Shown one piece after another: positions 26,478 to 34,275 of a DNA stretch of 64,000 nucleotides (positions are counted from its first letter, which is position 1; each line of letters starts with the position of its first letter). The position numbers were made by a program, and so were the translations under genes. The notes under the pieces were generated by a model, which was given only the letters and a program-made list of their open reading frames with translations, did not search any database and was not told the origin of the DNA. Where the stretch lies: contig NZ_JOOA01000002.1 in NCBI RefSeq assembly GCF_000712055.1, positions 2,356,001 to 2,420,000 of the forward strand, read 5' to 3'. This DNA is from Ruminococcus sp. HUN007. Its GTDB lineage: Bacteria; Bacillota; Clostridia; Oscillospirales; Ruminococcaceae.

Positions 26478-29408
26478 ATGAATCTCAGAGGAAAAACTTT
26501 TTCACGTGTGATCGCATGCACACTTGTTGCCGGACTGGCAGCTCCGTATGTACTTCCTGCAGATGCTCAGGCAGATAACGCTAAGGTATATGCAGAAGAC
26601 GCGGTTGTAGGAACTATACTTTCGGCAGCTGATACATTTTTGGGCAAACCGGAAGACATGAAGTACTGCACTGTTTACAATGACGGCAGCAAGTCTTTTA
26701 ATATGAACGGAAGAACATTTAAACAGGGTGTTGTACTTAATGAGGGATCATACAGCGCAAACACCGCAATTGTATATGATGTAAAAGATGTAAAGAAATT
26801 AACAATGACATTCGGACATGTTGATAGCTCCGGAGATGCTTCCACTGAGATATCGATTTTCGTTGACGATGAGCTTACTGACAAGTTCACTCTTACCCAG
26901 AATGCACCGCTCAAGGACGTTGAGATCGATACATCAGCAGGATCAAAGCTCAGGATCGAAAGAACAGGAGCATCTTCCAAGTATGCATTTGCTGATGTAA
27001 CTGTTGACGGCGTAAAGTCTCAGCAGCCGGTATCTGTTCCGAAGTACACTTCAGCTGCTACATTTATGGCATCGGCTTATGATAATACAAGATCAACTGT
27101 TTATGACGGCACAAATACAGAAAAGTATTTTAATCTTAACGGCAGACAGTATTATCAGGGCGTTATTATCGGAAATAATTCCTATTCCGAAGGCTCAGGA
27201 ATCTCATTCAATGTTGAAAATGTAAACACTCTCAGTTTCTCACTTTGTCATCTTGACAATACCACTCAGGAGGACGATGAAATACAGGTGTTCTTCGATG
27301 ATGAACTTCAGGAAAGATACCCTGTAAAGTGCGGAGAACTTATTCAGAACATCAATCTTGACGTCAAAGATGTAAAAACTGTTCGTTTCTACAAGAAAAG
27401 TTCAGTGACTAAATATGCTGTTGCAAATCTGACAATAGACGGTCTTGCTCCGGAAAAGAATTATTCCGTTCCTGCATATAAAAATACTGCAACATTCCTA
27501 AGTACAGTTTTCGACAGCTACAGATCATCTGTATATGACGGTTCAAGTGCAGCAAAATCCTTTAATCTGAACGGCAGATCATACTGCCAGGGTATTATTC
27601 TTGGTGACGGCAGTTACGCAGAAGGATCATCTGTTTCGCTGAATGTTGAAAATCTTAAGTCAATCGAATTCACAGTAGGTCATCTTGATAACAGTGTATA
27701 CAACGACGGTGAAATACAGGTGTTCATCGATAATGAACTTGTTGAAAAAATAGTTCAGCCTTTCAACGCACCGCTTTCCGAATATAAATTCGATGTGTCA
27801 AAGGCATCTGTTCTCAGAATTTACAAGCCGGAAGAACAGACACGTTATGCGATAGCCAACATTAAGGCGGATGAACTGACAACAAAGAATACCCTTACCA
27901 TTCCTGAATATAAAAATTCAGCAGCTCTTATGACAAGTTCATATGATGCATACAGAACAACAGCATATGACGGACTCAGTGCTGCAACAACTTTCAGCAT
28001 GTCCGGACGCAAATACCGTCAGGGATTTGTTTTAGGCGACGGTTCTTATGCTGAAGGCTCAGCGTTCTCACTCAACGTTGAAAATCTTAAGACACTTACT
28101 TTTGATCTCGGACACGTTGATAATTCTGAAACAGGCAATTCAACTCTCGAAATCAAACTTGACAATGAAACAGTTGATAAGATCGCAATGGCTTATGATA
28201 TGCCGATCAAAAGCTATACGCTCGATGTTTCAAAAGCAAAGAATGTAAGATTCGTCAAGAGCGGTTCACAGTCAAAATATGCTATGGGTGATCTCGTTGC
28301 AGATGCTCTTACGCCTAAGAATGCAAAGATCATTCCGCAGTACGGCAAGGCTGAAAAGTTTATCGATTCAGATTTTGACAGCTACAGGATCGAAAAATAC
28401 CTTGGTGATAACAAGTTCAATTATTTCACTATGGGTGGTGCAAACTTCGGACAGGGAATAACTATGGGCGATAATTCCTACGCTGAAGGCGCCAGAGCTG
28501 TTTACAACGTTGAAAATGTAAATTCAGTTTCGTTCACTGTAGGTTCGCTGAACAAGAATAACAAGGAAGCCGCACTGGAAGTTTATATTGACAACGTCAA
28601 GGCAGGCACAGTTCTCCTTAACAGCACAATGGAAAATACTGAATGCACTTATGATGTTAGCGGTGCTTCAAGATTTATGGTGGTTAAAACCGGTTCGCAG
28701 AGCATATACGGCCTCGCAGATTTTAAGATAGCTGAAGGATCAGCAGTACTGCCAACGACAGCTCCAACATCGGTAATTCCTGTACCTACTGTAAATCCGT
28801 CGATTGATCCTGTTCCGACAACAGCACCGACATCGACAGCAAAGCCGACAGCAGCACCAACAGCAACGGCAGCACCGACATCGACAGCAAAGCCAACAGC
28901 AGCACCAACAGCAACGTCAGCGCCGACATCGACAGCAAAGCCGACAGCAGCACCGACAGCGCCGACAGCGAAGCCGACAGCAGCACCAACAGCAACGGCA
29001 GTGCCGACATCGACAGCAAAGCCAACAGCAGCACCGACAGCGACAGCGAAGCCGACAACAGCGCCAACAGCTACTGCCACAGCTATAGCGCCGACATCGA
29101 CAGCAAAGCCAACGGCAGCACCAACATCGACAGCAAAGCCGACAACAGCACCAACAACAGCACCGACAGTAATACCAACAGTCGGACCAGGCCCAACAAC
29201 TGCACCTATGCCGCTTCCGGATCTTTCAGGGGACGGAAAGGCATCAACTTCTGATGTCAGAGTTATGATGAAGGCGATCGTAGGAAAAATCCAGTTATCA
29301 AATGAACAGAAGAAGAATGCAGATCTTGACGGTGACGGAAAGTTAAGCAGTGTGGATGCAGTGCTTTATCTTAAGAAAGTTGTTGCTGAAACAGCAGCTT
29401 CGGAATAA
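26478..29408 (+). CDS. Dockerin protein with five NPCBM-like repeats
   Basis: 976 residues, secreted (signal 1-33). Five consecutive modules of 144-145 residues start at about 44, 187, 331, 475 and 620. Each carries VYDG...(F)NLNGR.Y.QG, S.AEGS...NVENL and a closing YA.A...VDG. The layout matches the NPCBM (CBM51-like) beta-sandwich. Repeat starts lie 432, 432 and 435 bp apart, so it grew by duplication. A 155-residue linker of APTSTAKPTA units follows, then a dockerin (about 913-976; DLSGDGKASTSD and DLDGDGKLSSVD). No catalytic domain, so it is a binding or structural cellulosome component. 13 bp upstream of the scaffold-like gene. Confidence 0.85.
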   Translation: MNLRGKTFSRVIACTLVAGLAAPYVLPADAQADNAKVYAEDAVVGTILSAADTFLGKPEDMKYCTVYNDGSKSFNMNGRTFKQGVVLNEGSYSANTAIVYDVKDVKKLTMTFGHVDSSGDASTEISIFVDDELTDKFTLTQNAPLKDVEIDTSAGSKLRIERTGASSKYAFADVTVDGVKSQQPVSVPKYTSAATFMASAYDNTRSTVYDGTNTEKYFNLNGRQYYQGVIIGNNSYSEGSGISFNVENVNTLSFSLCHLDNTTQEDDEIQVFFDDELQERYPVKCGELIQNINLDVKDVKTVRFYKKSSVTKYAVANLTIDGLAPEKNYSVPAYKNTATFLSTVFDSYRSSVYDGSSAAKSFNLNGRSYCQGIILGDGSYAEGSSVSLNVENLKSIEFTVGHLDNSVYNDGEIQVFIDNELVEKIVQPFNAPLSEYKFDVSKASVLRIYKPEEQTRYAIANIKADELTTKNTLTIPEYKNSAALMTSSYDAYRTTAYDGLSAATTFSMSGRKYRQGFVLGDGSYAEGSAFSLNVENLKTLTFDLGHVDNSETGNSTLEIKLDNETVDKIAMAYDMPIKSYTLDVSKAKNVRFVKSGSQSKYAMGDLVADALTPKNAKIIPQYGKAEKFIDSDFDSYRIEKYLGDNKFNYFTMGGANFGQGITMGDNSYAEGARAVYNVENVNSVSFTVGSLNKNNKEAALEVYIDNVKAGTVLLNSTMENTECTYDVSGASRFMVVKTGSQSIYGLADFKIAEGSAVLPTTAPTSVIPVPTVNPSIDPVPTTAPTSTAKPTAAPTATAAPTSTAKPTAAPTATSAPTSTAKPTAAPTAPTAKPTAAPTATAVPTSTAKPTAAPTATAKPTTAPTATATAIAPTSTAKPTAAPTSTAKPTTAPTTAPTVIPTVGPGPTTAPMPLPDLSGDGKASTSDVRVMMKAIVGKIQLSNEQKKNADLDGDGKLSSVDAVLYLKKVVAETAASE

Positions 29409-29421
29409 TGAAGGGGAACAA

Positions 29422-32400
29422 ATGAAAAACAAATCAAAGCGAATAGTTTCAGCCGTTACGGCATTAAGTCTTGCCGGTGGCATTATAAATACAGGTATTG
29501 TCTTTCCGGTAAACAAAGGCGGAGTTGTCTTCGCTGAACCGGACGGCAGTTCCGGTAAAGATATATCGAAGGCCGGAAGAGTGACCAGACATGTCATCAG
29601 TACGACGGAACCGGTTTCTCTGACAAACGGTGTGGTAACACTCTTTTATGAATCGGATAAACTGAACGTAAAGAACGTTGAGGTTTGTTCACAGATGAAA
29701 GACATGCTGACCAATATCAACACTGATACTCCCGGCAGGATCGTGTTCGGATTTGCGTCTTCTAAACCGTTGGAAATATCCGGAGATATGTTCTATGCAG
29801 ATTTTGAACACGATGCCGCTCTTAAAGAGATACCTCAGTTTGGTTTCAGGGTCAATGAACTTGAAACGGAAGATGCAGCAGGCAATACGGTTGAAGCCGA
29901 CAAGGGATCATTGACTGCAAACGGAGTAAGATCTTATTTGTTTTTATCGACGTCATCGAGAACGAGTACAGAAGACTGCTTCAGGGAAACTTCCGACGGT
30001 GAGTATATCAGCTTTGCACTGCAGCTTGGTTATGAACCTTTATCAGCTGTAACAAACGGAGAATGCGTAGTAAAGTATGATCCGGAAGTAATGCAGTTTG
30101 TATCGCTCAGAGAGAAGGAAGGAATTATTGCCGAAGCTAATGAAACAGAGCCGGGAACAGTCAGACTCACCTTTGCGTCTGATAAGGCTTTAAGTGACGG
30201 TGTTCTGACAGATCTTAATTTCAAACCGCTTAAAAATACGGTCTCAGATATTTATCTTATCACGAATGAGCTTACTGCTGTATTATCGGAAAACTACATT
30301 CTTGATTCCGCGCCTTATTACAATGACAGATTCCGTTTCGGAATAGACATTCCGGAACTTTCAGACAGACTTAAGAATAACAGAAAATGTACATTCCGTT
30401 TATATACTGACAAGAAGATCACAGCGACAAACGGCCTGATAACAGTAAAATATAATACTGATGATCTTGAATGCAGAGATGTCAGACTGGGTAAATCGCT
30501 TATGAACACGGTTACCAGTATCAACACCAATGTTCCGGGAAAAATCGTTATAGGATTTGCAGCAAGTGAACCTGTAGATATCGGTGATGTTATTGCAGAC
30601 ATTGATTTTGCTTTTCCGTCCGGACTTTCTGACGGTATGTTAAGTTTTGTCAGCTGTGAAGTAAATGAACTGGAAACTGAGACCCCTGATGGTAAAACAG
30701 TCAGTGTCGATCCGAACTCTGTAAAGTCAGAAGTATGCCGTCCTTTTTATGATATGTCTCTTATGCAGGCCGACGCTTCTGAAGATGTTACGGCTGCTAT
30801 AAAGCTTGATAAGAACTTCGGCGTGACGGATGGCAGCTTTACGATCAGTTTTGATCCGGAAGCAGTTAAGTTTGAAGGAGTATCTCCTGCAGAAGGGCAG
30901 AACGGTATCCTTGCTGACGCCAATGAAACAGAACCGGGAAAAGTAAAGTGTGTATTTATATCAGATAAGTCTGTTACATCTGACGGCGGAATTCTGAATT
31001 TAAAATTCAAACCGCTGAGATCCGGCTTTACCAGATTTGTATTTGATCCGCTTGAACTGACAAATACGGTTTCTGAAAAAGATATATATGAATATCCGTT
31101 AAGAGGCGGCAGGATAGATGAAATATTTAATGTACAGGCAGACGGATCTGCGGCAGTAACAGAACCGGCTGTCACAACAGCCGAAAAACCGGTAACAAGC
31201 GCAGCACCGGCAGTGACAACAGTAAATCCTGTAACAACAGCGACGGTGAACCCTGTGACAAGTGCAGCACCAGTAACAAGCGCAGTGCCGGCAGTGACAA
31301 CAGTAAATCCTGTAACAACAGCGACGGTGAACCCTGTGACAAGTGCAGCACCAGTAACAAGCGCGGTACCGGCAGTGACAACAGTAAATCCTGTAACAAC
31401 AGCGACGGTGAACCCTGTGACAAGTGCAGCCCCTGTAACAAGTGCGGTACCGACAGTGACAACAGTAAACCCTGTAACAACAGCTGCAGTGAACCCTGTA
31501 ACGAGTGCAGCACCGGTAACAAGTGCAGCAGCGGCAGTGACAACAGTAAATCCTGTAACAACAGCGACGGTGAACCCTGTAACGAGTGCGGCGCCTGTAA
31601 CAAGTGCGGTACCGGCAGTGACAACAGTAAACCCTGTAACAACAGCGACGGTGAACCCTGTGACGAGTGCGGCGCCTGTAACAAGTGCGATACCGACAGT
31701 GACAACAGTAAATCCTGTAACAAGCGCAGTGCCGGCAGTAACAACGGTGAAACCTGTAACAACAGCAACTGTAAATCCTGTAACAAGTGCAGCGCCGGCA
31801 AACACGACAGTGAATCCGGTGACAAGTGCAGTACCGGCAGACACGACAGTAAAACCGGTGACAACAGCAGCAGTGAACTCGGTAACCAGTGTAGCTCCTG
31901 CAACAAGTGCGGTACCGGCAGTGACAACGGTAAACCCTGTAACGAGTGCGGCGCCGGCAATAACAGCAGTAACAGTAAATCCAGTAACAGCGCCTGTAAC
32001 CACTGCTGTTACGACACCTGCACCGTCTGCAAACAGGACTTCCGGAAGTGTACGTATCGGATCTGATGACAAGATTTCAGTAACAAAAGGAAAGATCGAG
32101 CTTACATATGATCCTGATAAAATGACCTTTGAAGGCATTGAACTCAGTGACGAGGTGCGCAGCAGGATAAGTGAACTCAGTACTTCTGAACCTGGTAAGA
32201 TCGTAATAGGCTTTGATTCAAAGGAACCATTCGCTCTTGATAAGATCGCGGATATTAATTTCAGATACGCTGACGGTATCGAAGATCCGGCTTCAGTATG
32301 CAAAGTCGAAGTACAGAAACTTGAAACTGCGGATGAAACAGGTGCAGTGAAATCTGTAGATCCTGCATCGATCCATGTTTCGCAGATTTCTCAGAATACA

Positions 32401-32565
32401 CGCGGCGATATTAACGGTGATGATTCAGTTACAGTGGCCGATTTTGTGACTCTTGCTAAAATGATAATCGGCACAGAAAAACCGAATGCAGCATCAGATA
32501 TGAACGGTGACGGAAAGACCGATTCTGCGGACATTCTGTTGCTGAAAAAGATACTTATGAAGTAA
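29422..32565 (+). CDS. Scaffold-like protein: five cohesin-like modules, PVT linker, dockerin
   Basis: 1047 residues from the ATG at 29422 (AAGGGG upstream; the frame opens at 29350 inside the previous gene). A signal peptide is followed by four beta-rich modules in an A-B-A-B order (nt about 29590-29930, 29980-30360, 30370-30740, 30750-31140). After a 290-residue linker comes a further A module (32040-32390) and a dockerin (RGDINGDDSVTVADF, SDMNGDGKTDSADI). Modules show cohesin-like strands (VKYDPEVMQFVSL, PGKIVIGF, DINF). Type A ends in a shared NELET or QKLET strand. I read these as divergent cohesins; related Ig-like adhesion folds are the alternative. Probably forms an operon with the NPCBM-dockerin gene. 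Confidence 0.75.
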   Translation: MKNKSKRIVSAVTALSLAGGIINTGIVFPVNKGGVVFAEPDGSSGKDISKAGRVTRHVISTTEPVSLTNGVVTLFYESDKLNVKNVEVCSQMKDMLTNINTDTPGRIVFGFASSKPLEISGDMFYADFEHDAALKEIPQFGFRVNELETEDAAGNTVEADKGSLTANGVRSYLFLSTSSRTSTEDCFRETSDGEYISFALQLGYEPLSAVTNGECVVKYDPEVMQFVSLREKEGIIAEANETEPGTVRLTFASDKALSDGVLTDLNFKPLKNTVSDIYLITNELTAVLSENYILDSAPYYNDRFRFGIDIPELSDRLKNNRKCTFRLYTDKKITATNGLITVKYNTDDLECRDVRLGKSLMNTVTSINTNVPGKIVIGFAASEPVDIGDVIADIDFAFPSGLSDGMLSFVSCEVNELETETPDGKTVSVDPNSVKSEVCRPFYDMSLMQADASEDVTAAIKLDKNFGVTDGSFTISFDPEAVKFEGVSPAEGQNGILADANETEPGKVKCVFISDKSVTSDGGILNLKFKPLRSGFTRFVFDPLELTNTVSEKDIYEYPLRGGRIDEIFNVQADGSAAVTEPAVTTAEKPVTSAAPAVTTVNPVTTATVNPVTSAAPVTSAVPAVTTVNPVTTATVNPVTSAAPVTSAVPAVTTVNPVTTATVNPVTSAAPVTSAVPTVTTVNPVTTAAVNPVTSAAPVTSAAAAVTTVNPVTTATVNPVTSAAPVTSAVPAVTTVNPVTTATVNPVTSAAPVTSAIPTVTTVNPVTSAVPAVTTVKPVTTATVNPVTSAAPANTTVNPVTSAVPADTTVKPVTTAAVNSVTSVAPATSAVPAVTTVNPVTSAAPAITAVTVNPVTAPVTTAVTTPAPSANRTSGSVRIGSDDKISVTKGKIELTYDPDKMTFEGIELSDEVRSRISELSTSEPGKIVIGFDSKEPFALDKIADINFRYADGIEDPASVCKVEVQKLETADETGAVKSVDPASIHVSQISQNTRGDINGDDSVTVADFVTLAKMIIGTEKPNAASDMNGDGKTDSADILLLKKILMK
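31214..31700 (+). repeat. Six-copy 81-bp in-frame minisatellite in the scaffold linker
   Basis: The 27-residue unit (TTVNPVTTATVNPVTSAAP plus VTSAVPAV) is repeated about six times almost perfectly at DNA level, then decays until 31990. Copy number is likely to vary between strains. Confidence 0.85.
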
Positions 32566-32590
32566 ACAAAACAGAACACTTATACATAAA

Positions 32591-32636
32591 CAAAAAGAGT
32601 CTCTTTCTGGCAATTTGTACCAGAAAGAGACTTTTC
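32591..32636. terminator. Bidirectional terminator between scaffold and ATPase genes
   Basis: GTCTCTTTCTGG/CCAGAAAGAGAC stem with T-runs on both sides; on the minus strand it is followed by TCTTTTTG. Confidence 0.75.
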
Positions 32637-32647
32637 CCATTGAATTT

Positions 32648-32694
32648 TAGGGAACTTTTTTGAGATTTCAAGCTCAAAAAGTTCCCTATTTTTT
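32648..32694 (+). terminator. Second terminator after the scaffold gene
   Basis: TAGGGAACTTTTTTGAG/CTCAAAAAGTTCCCTA stem followed by TTTTTTAATT on the plus strand. Confidence 0.75.
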
Positions 32695-32728
32695 AATTGC
32701 AGTCATTCGAATCTTTTTTCTTTGCAGT

Positions 32729-34126
32729 TCAGCTGTACATTTCTTCAGCCGTAATGAGCCTTACACCTTTCTCTGCGGCGGTTTTTATGAGTTCGTCGGT
32801 GAATCCGCTGAGCGAATAGATGAAATAGTGATATTTCTTACCTTTGCCGAAAACAGATGCGTACTTTTCCATCAGTTCAAGTTCATCTGTACCAATCTTC
32901 ATGTTGCGGAATTTACAGGAACCGATTATGTATTCTCCGGGAGCTGTTCCCTGTACCGGTACGCCGACTATATCTATCTGAACCTCTTTTTTTTCTGTTT
33001 TGTCGGTGCCCCACCACTGTCCGGCATCGGCAATCTCAAACGGCAGATCTTCTGCGTATCTCATGAGATGGTCACGGCACATTTTTTCAAATACCAGCCC
33101 CATATAATCATGGAGTTTTTCTTTGACCGTACGCTCATAACTGTTCGTTATCTTTCCTGAAACTATAGCCGGTATATTCTGCGGGACAAAACGGTACCAG
33201 AAACGGAACAGATTATCGCTTATTGAGTATATGGTCTTTTTGCTGTTTTTTTCACCGACCGGGGTTTCTTTCTGAATGATCCCGAGTTCGGTCAGTGTGG
33301 TGATGTACTTGGTGCACGGACCGCTGCCAAGACCGGCTTTTGTGGATATTTCATTGAGTTTACTGTGCCCTTCAGCTATCGCATGTATGATGGAATTGTA
33401 GACTGCCGGTTCACGAAGTTCCTGCTTAAGCAGGTTTTCCGGTTCCTCGTACAGATATGCTGACCTGTCAAAGAAATTTTCGAGAAGAGCGGCATCAATG
33501 CTGTCGTGTACGTCCAGTTTGTTTATGTAATGCGGAACGCCGCCTGTTATTCCGTAAAGAAGAGCTTTGTCTTCAGCCGAAAGATCCGGCCTGAATACGG
33601 CGGTTTCCCTGTAATTGAGCGGTTCGATCATAAACTGGGCGGTTCGTCTGCCGTAAAGAGGACTTTCGTATCCGAGTACCTGATTCTGCATGAAACTCAT
33701 TGATGATCCGCAGAGTATCAGAAAAATGCTGCTTTCCTGCCATTTGTGATCAATTATATGCTGAAGCCGCGATGATATCGACGGACAGGATTTTGCGAGA
33801 TATGGATATTCATCAATAACAAACACAATATGCTCGCGGCGGCTTATGTCTTCGATGGCGGAAAATGCATCGTCAAACGTTCTGTAGACAGGGGCGTGAT
33901 CAATTCCGTTATGATTTCCTATAGCAGCCGACAGTGCTTCAAGATTTTCTTCAGCTGTGGCATTTAATGCGGAAAAATATATTGTCGGTTTATCTTTGCA
34001 GAATTCATTTATAAGTGCAGTTTTACCTACGCGTCTTCTGCCGTAGATTACTACGCACTCCCAGTGTCCGGAATCGTAGCGTCTGTTAAGTCCGGAAAGT
34101 TCATTTTCCCTGCAGTAGAATTTCAT
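32729..34126 (-). CDS. Archaeal-type ATPase with DUF234-like nuclease domain
   Basis: 465 residues from the ATG at 34124-34126, preceded by AGGAGGG; the frame opens seven codons earlier without a ribosome site. P-loop GRRRVGKTAL, Walker B-like IVFVIDEYPYL, then a winged-helix region and a C-terminal segment EVQIDIVGV...GSCKFRN with a D...SxK pattern of PD-(D/E)XK folds. Family function is unproven; copies are common and scattered in ruminal Firmicutes. A decayed second copy lies at 26281. Promoter at 34174-34202. Confidence 0.85.
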   Translation of the reverse strand: MKFYCRENELSGLNRRYDSGHWECVVIYGRRRVGKTALINEFCKDKPTIYFSALNATAEENLEALSAAIGNHNGIDHAPVYRTFDDAFSAIEDISRREHIVFVIDEYPYLAKSCPSISSRLQHIIDHKWQESSIFLILCGSSMSFMQNQVLGYESPLYGRRTAQFMIEPLNYRETAVFRPDLSAEDKALLYGITGGVPHYINKLDVHDSIDAALLENFFDRSAYLYEEPENLLKQELREPAVYNSIIHAIAEGHSKLNEISTKAGLGSGPCTKYITTLTELGIIQKETPVGEKNSKKTIYSISDNLFRFWYRFVPQNIPAIVSGKITNSYERTVKEKLHDYMGLVFEKMCRDHLMRYAEDLPFEIADAGQWWGTDKTEKKEVQIDIVGVPVQGTAPGEYIIGSCKFRNMKIGTDELELMEKYASVFGKGKKYHYFIYSLSGFTDELIKTAAEKGVRLITAEEMYS

Positions 34127-34152
34127 TGCGGTCCCTCCTGTAAACATAATCG

Positions 34153-34202
34153 TAATCTAGTATATCATAATCTAGTATATCACGATCTGCTTTGTTTTGC
34201 AA
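34153..34202 (-). promoter_or_regulatory. ATPase promoter with duplicated -10 region
   Basis: On the minus strand TTGCAA (34197-34202), a 17-bp spacer and TATACT (34174-34179). The 15-bp unit TAATCTAGTATATCA (plus strand) is duplicated exactly in tandem at 34153-34167 and 34168-34182, giving two TATACT boxes 15 bp apart. Confidence 0.7.
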
Positions 34203-34216
34203 GCCCAAACAGAAGA

Positions 34217-34254
34217 ACATCCCCCGGCGGTAGTCGTTTACCGCCGGGGGATGT
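34217..34254 (-). terminator. Strong hairpin downstream of the xylanase/esterase gene
   Basis: A perfect 16-bp stem (ACATCCCCCGGCGGTA / TACCGCCGGGGGATGT) with a 6-nt loop. Only a weak T-run follows on the minus strand. Confidence 0.75.
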
Positions 34255-34275
34255 CATGGTTTATATGAATTATAT

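Noticed and set aside
28649..29088. Minus and plus alternative frames in the APTSTAKPTA linker
   Set aside because: Low-complexity by-products of a coding repeat, with no start signals.
31214..31990. CRISPR-like array of repeats
   Set aside because: The units are tandem without unique spacers, stay in frame for over 250 codons and lie inside a secreted protein gene; no cas genes are present.
30747..32303. Long open frame (518 codons) on the minus strand across the scaffold gene
   Set aside because: It is the antisense of the repetitive PVT linker and repeats GFTVVTAGTALVT; codon bias of the repeat keeps the frame open. No ribosome site or homology; the plus-strand protein has a signal peptide and dockerin.
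32660..33160. 166-residue plus-strand frame
   Set aside because: Antisense to the DUF234-type ATPase, begins inside a terminator hairpin and is Phe/Cys-rich as expected for an antisense frame.
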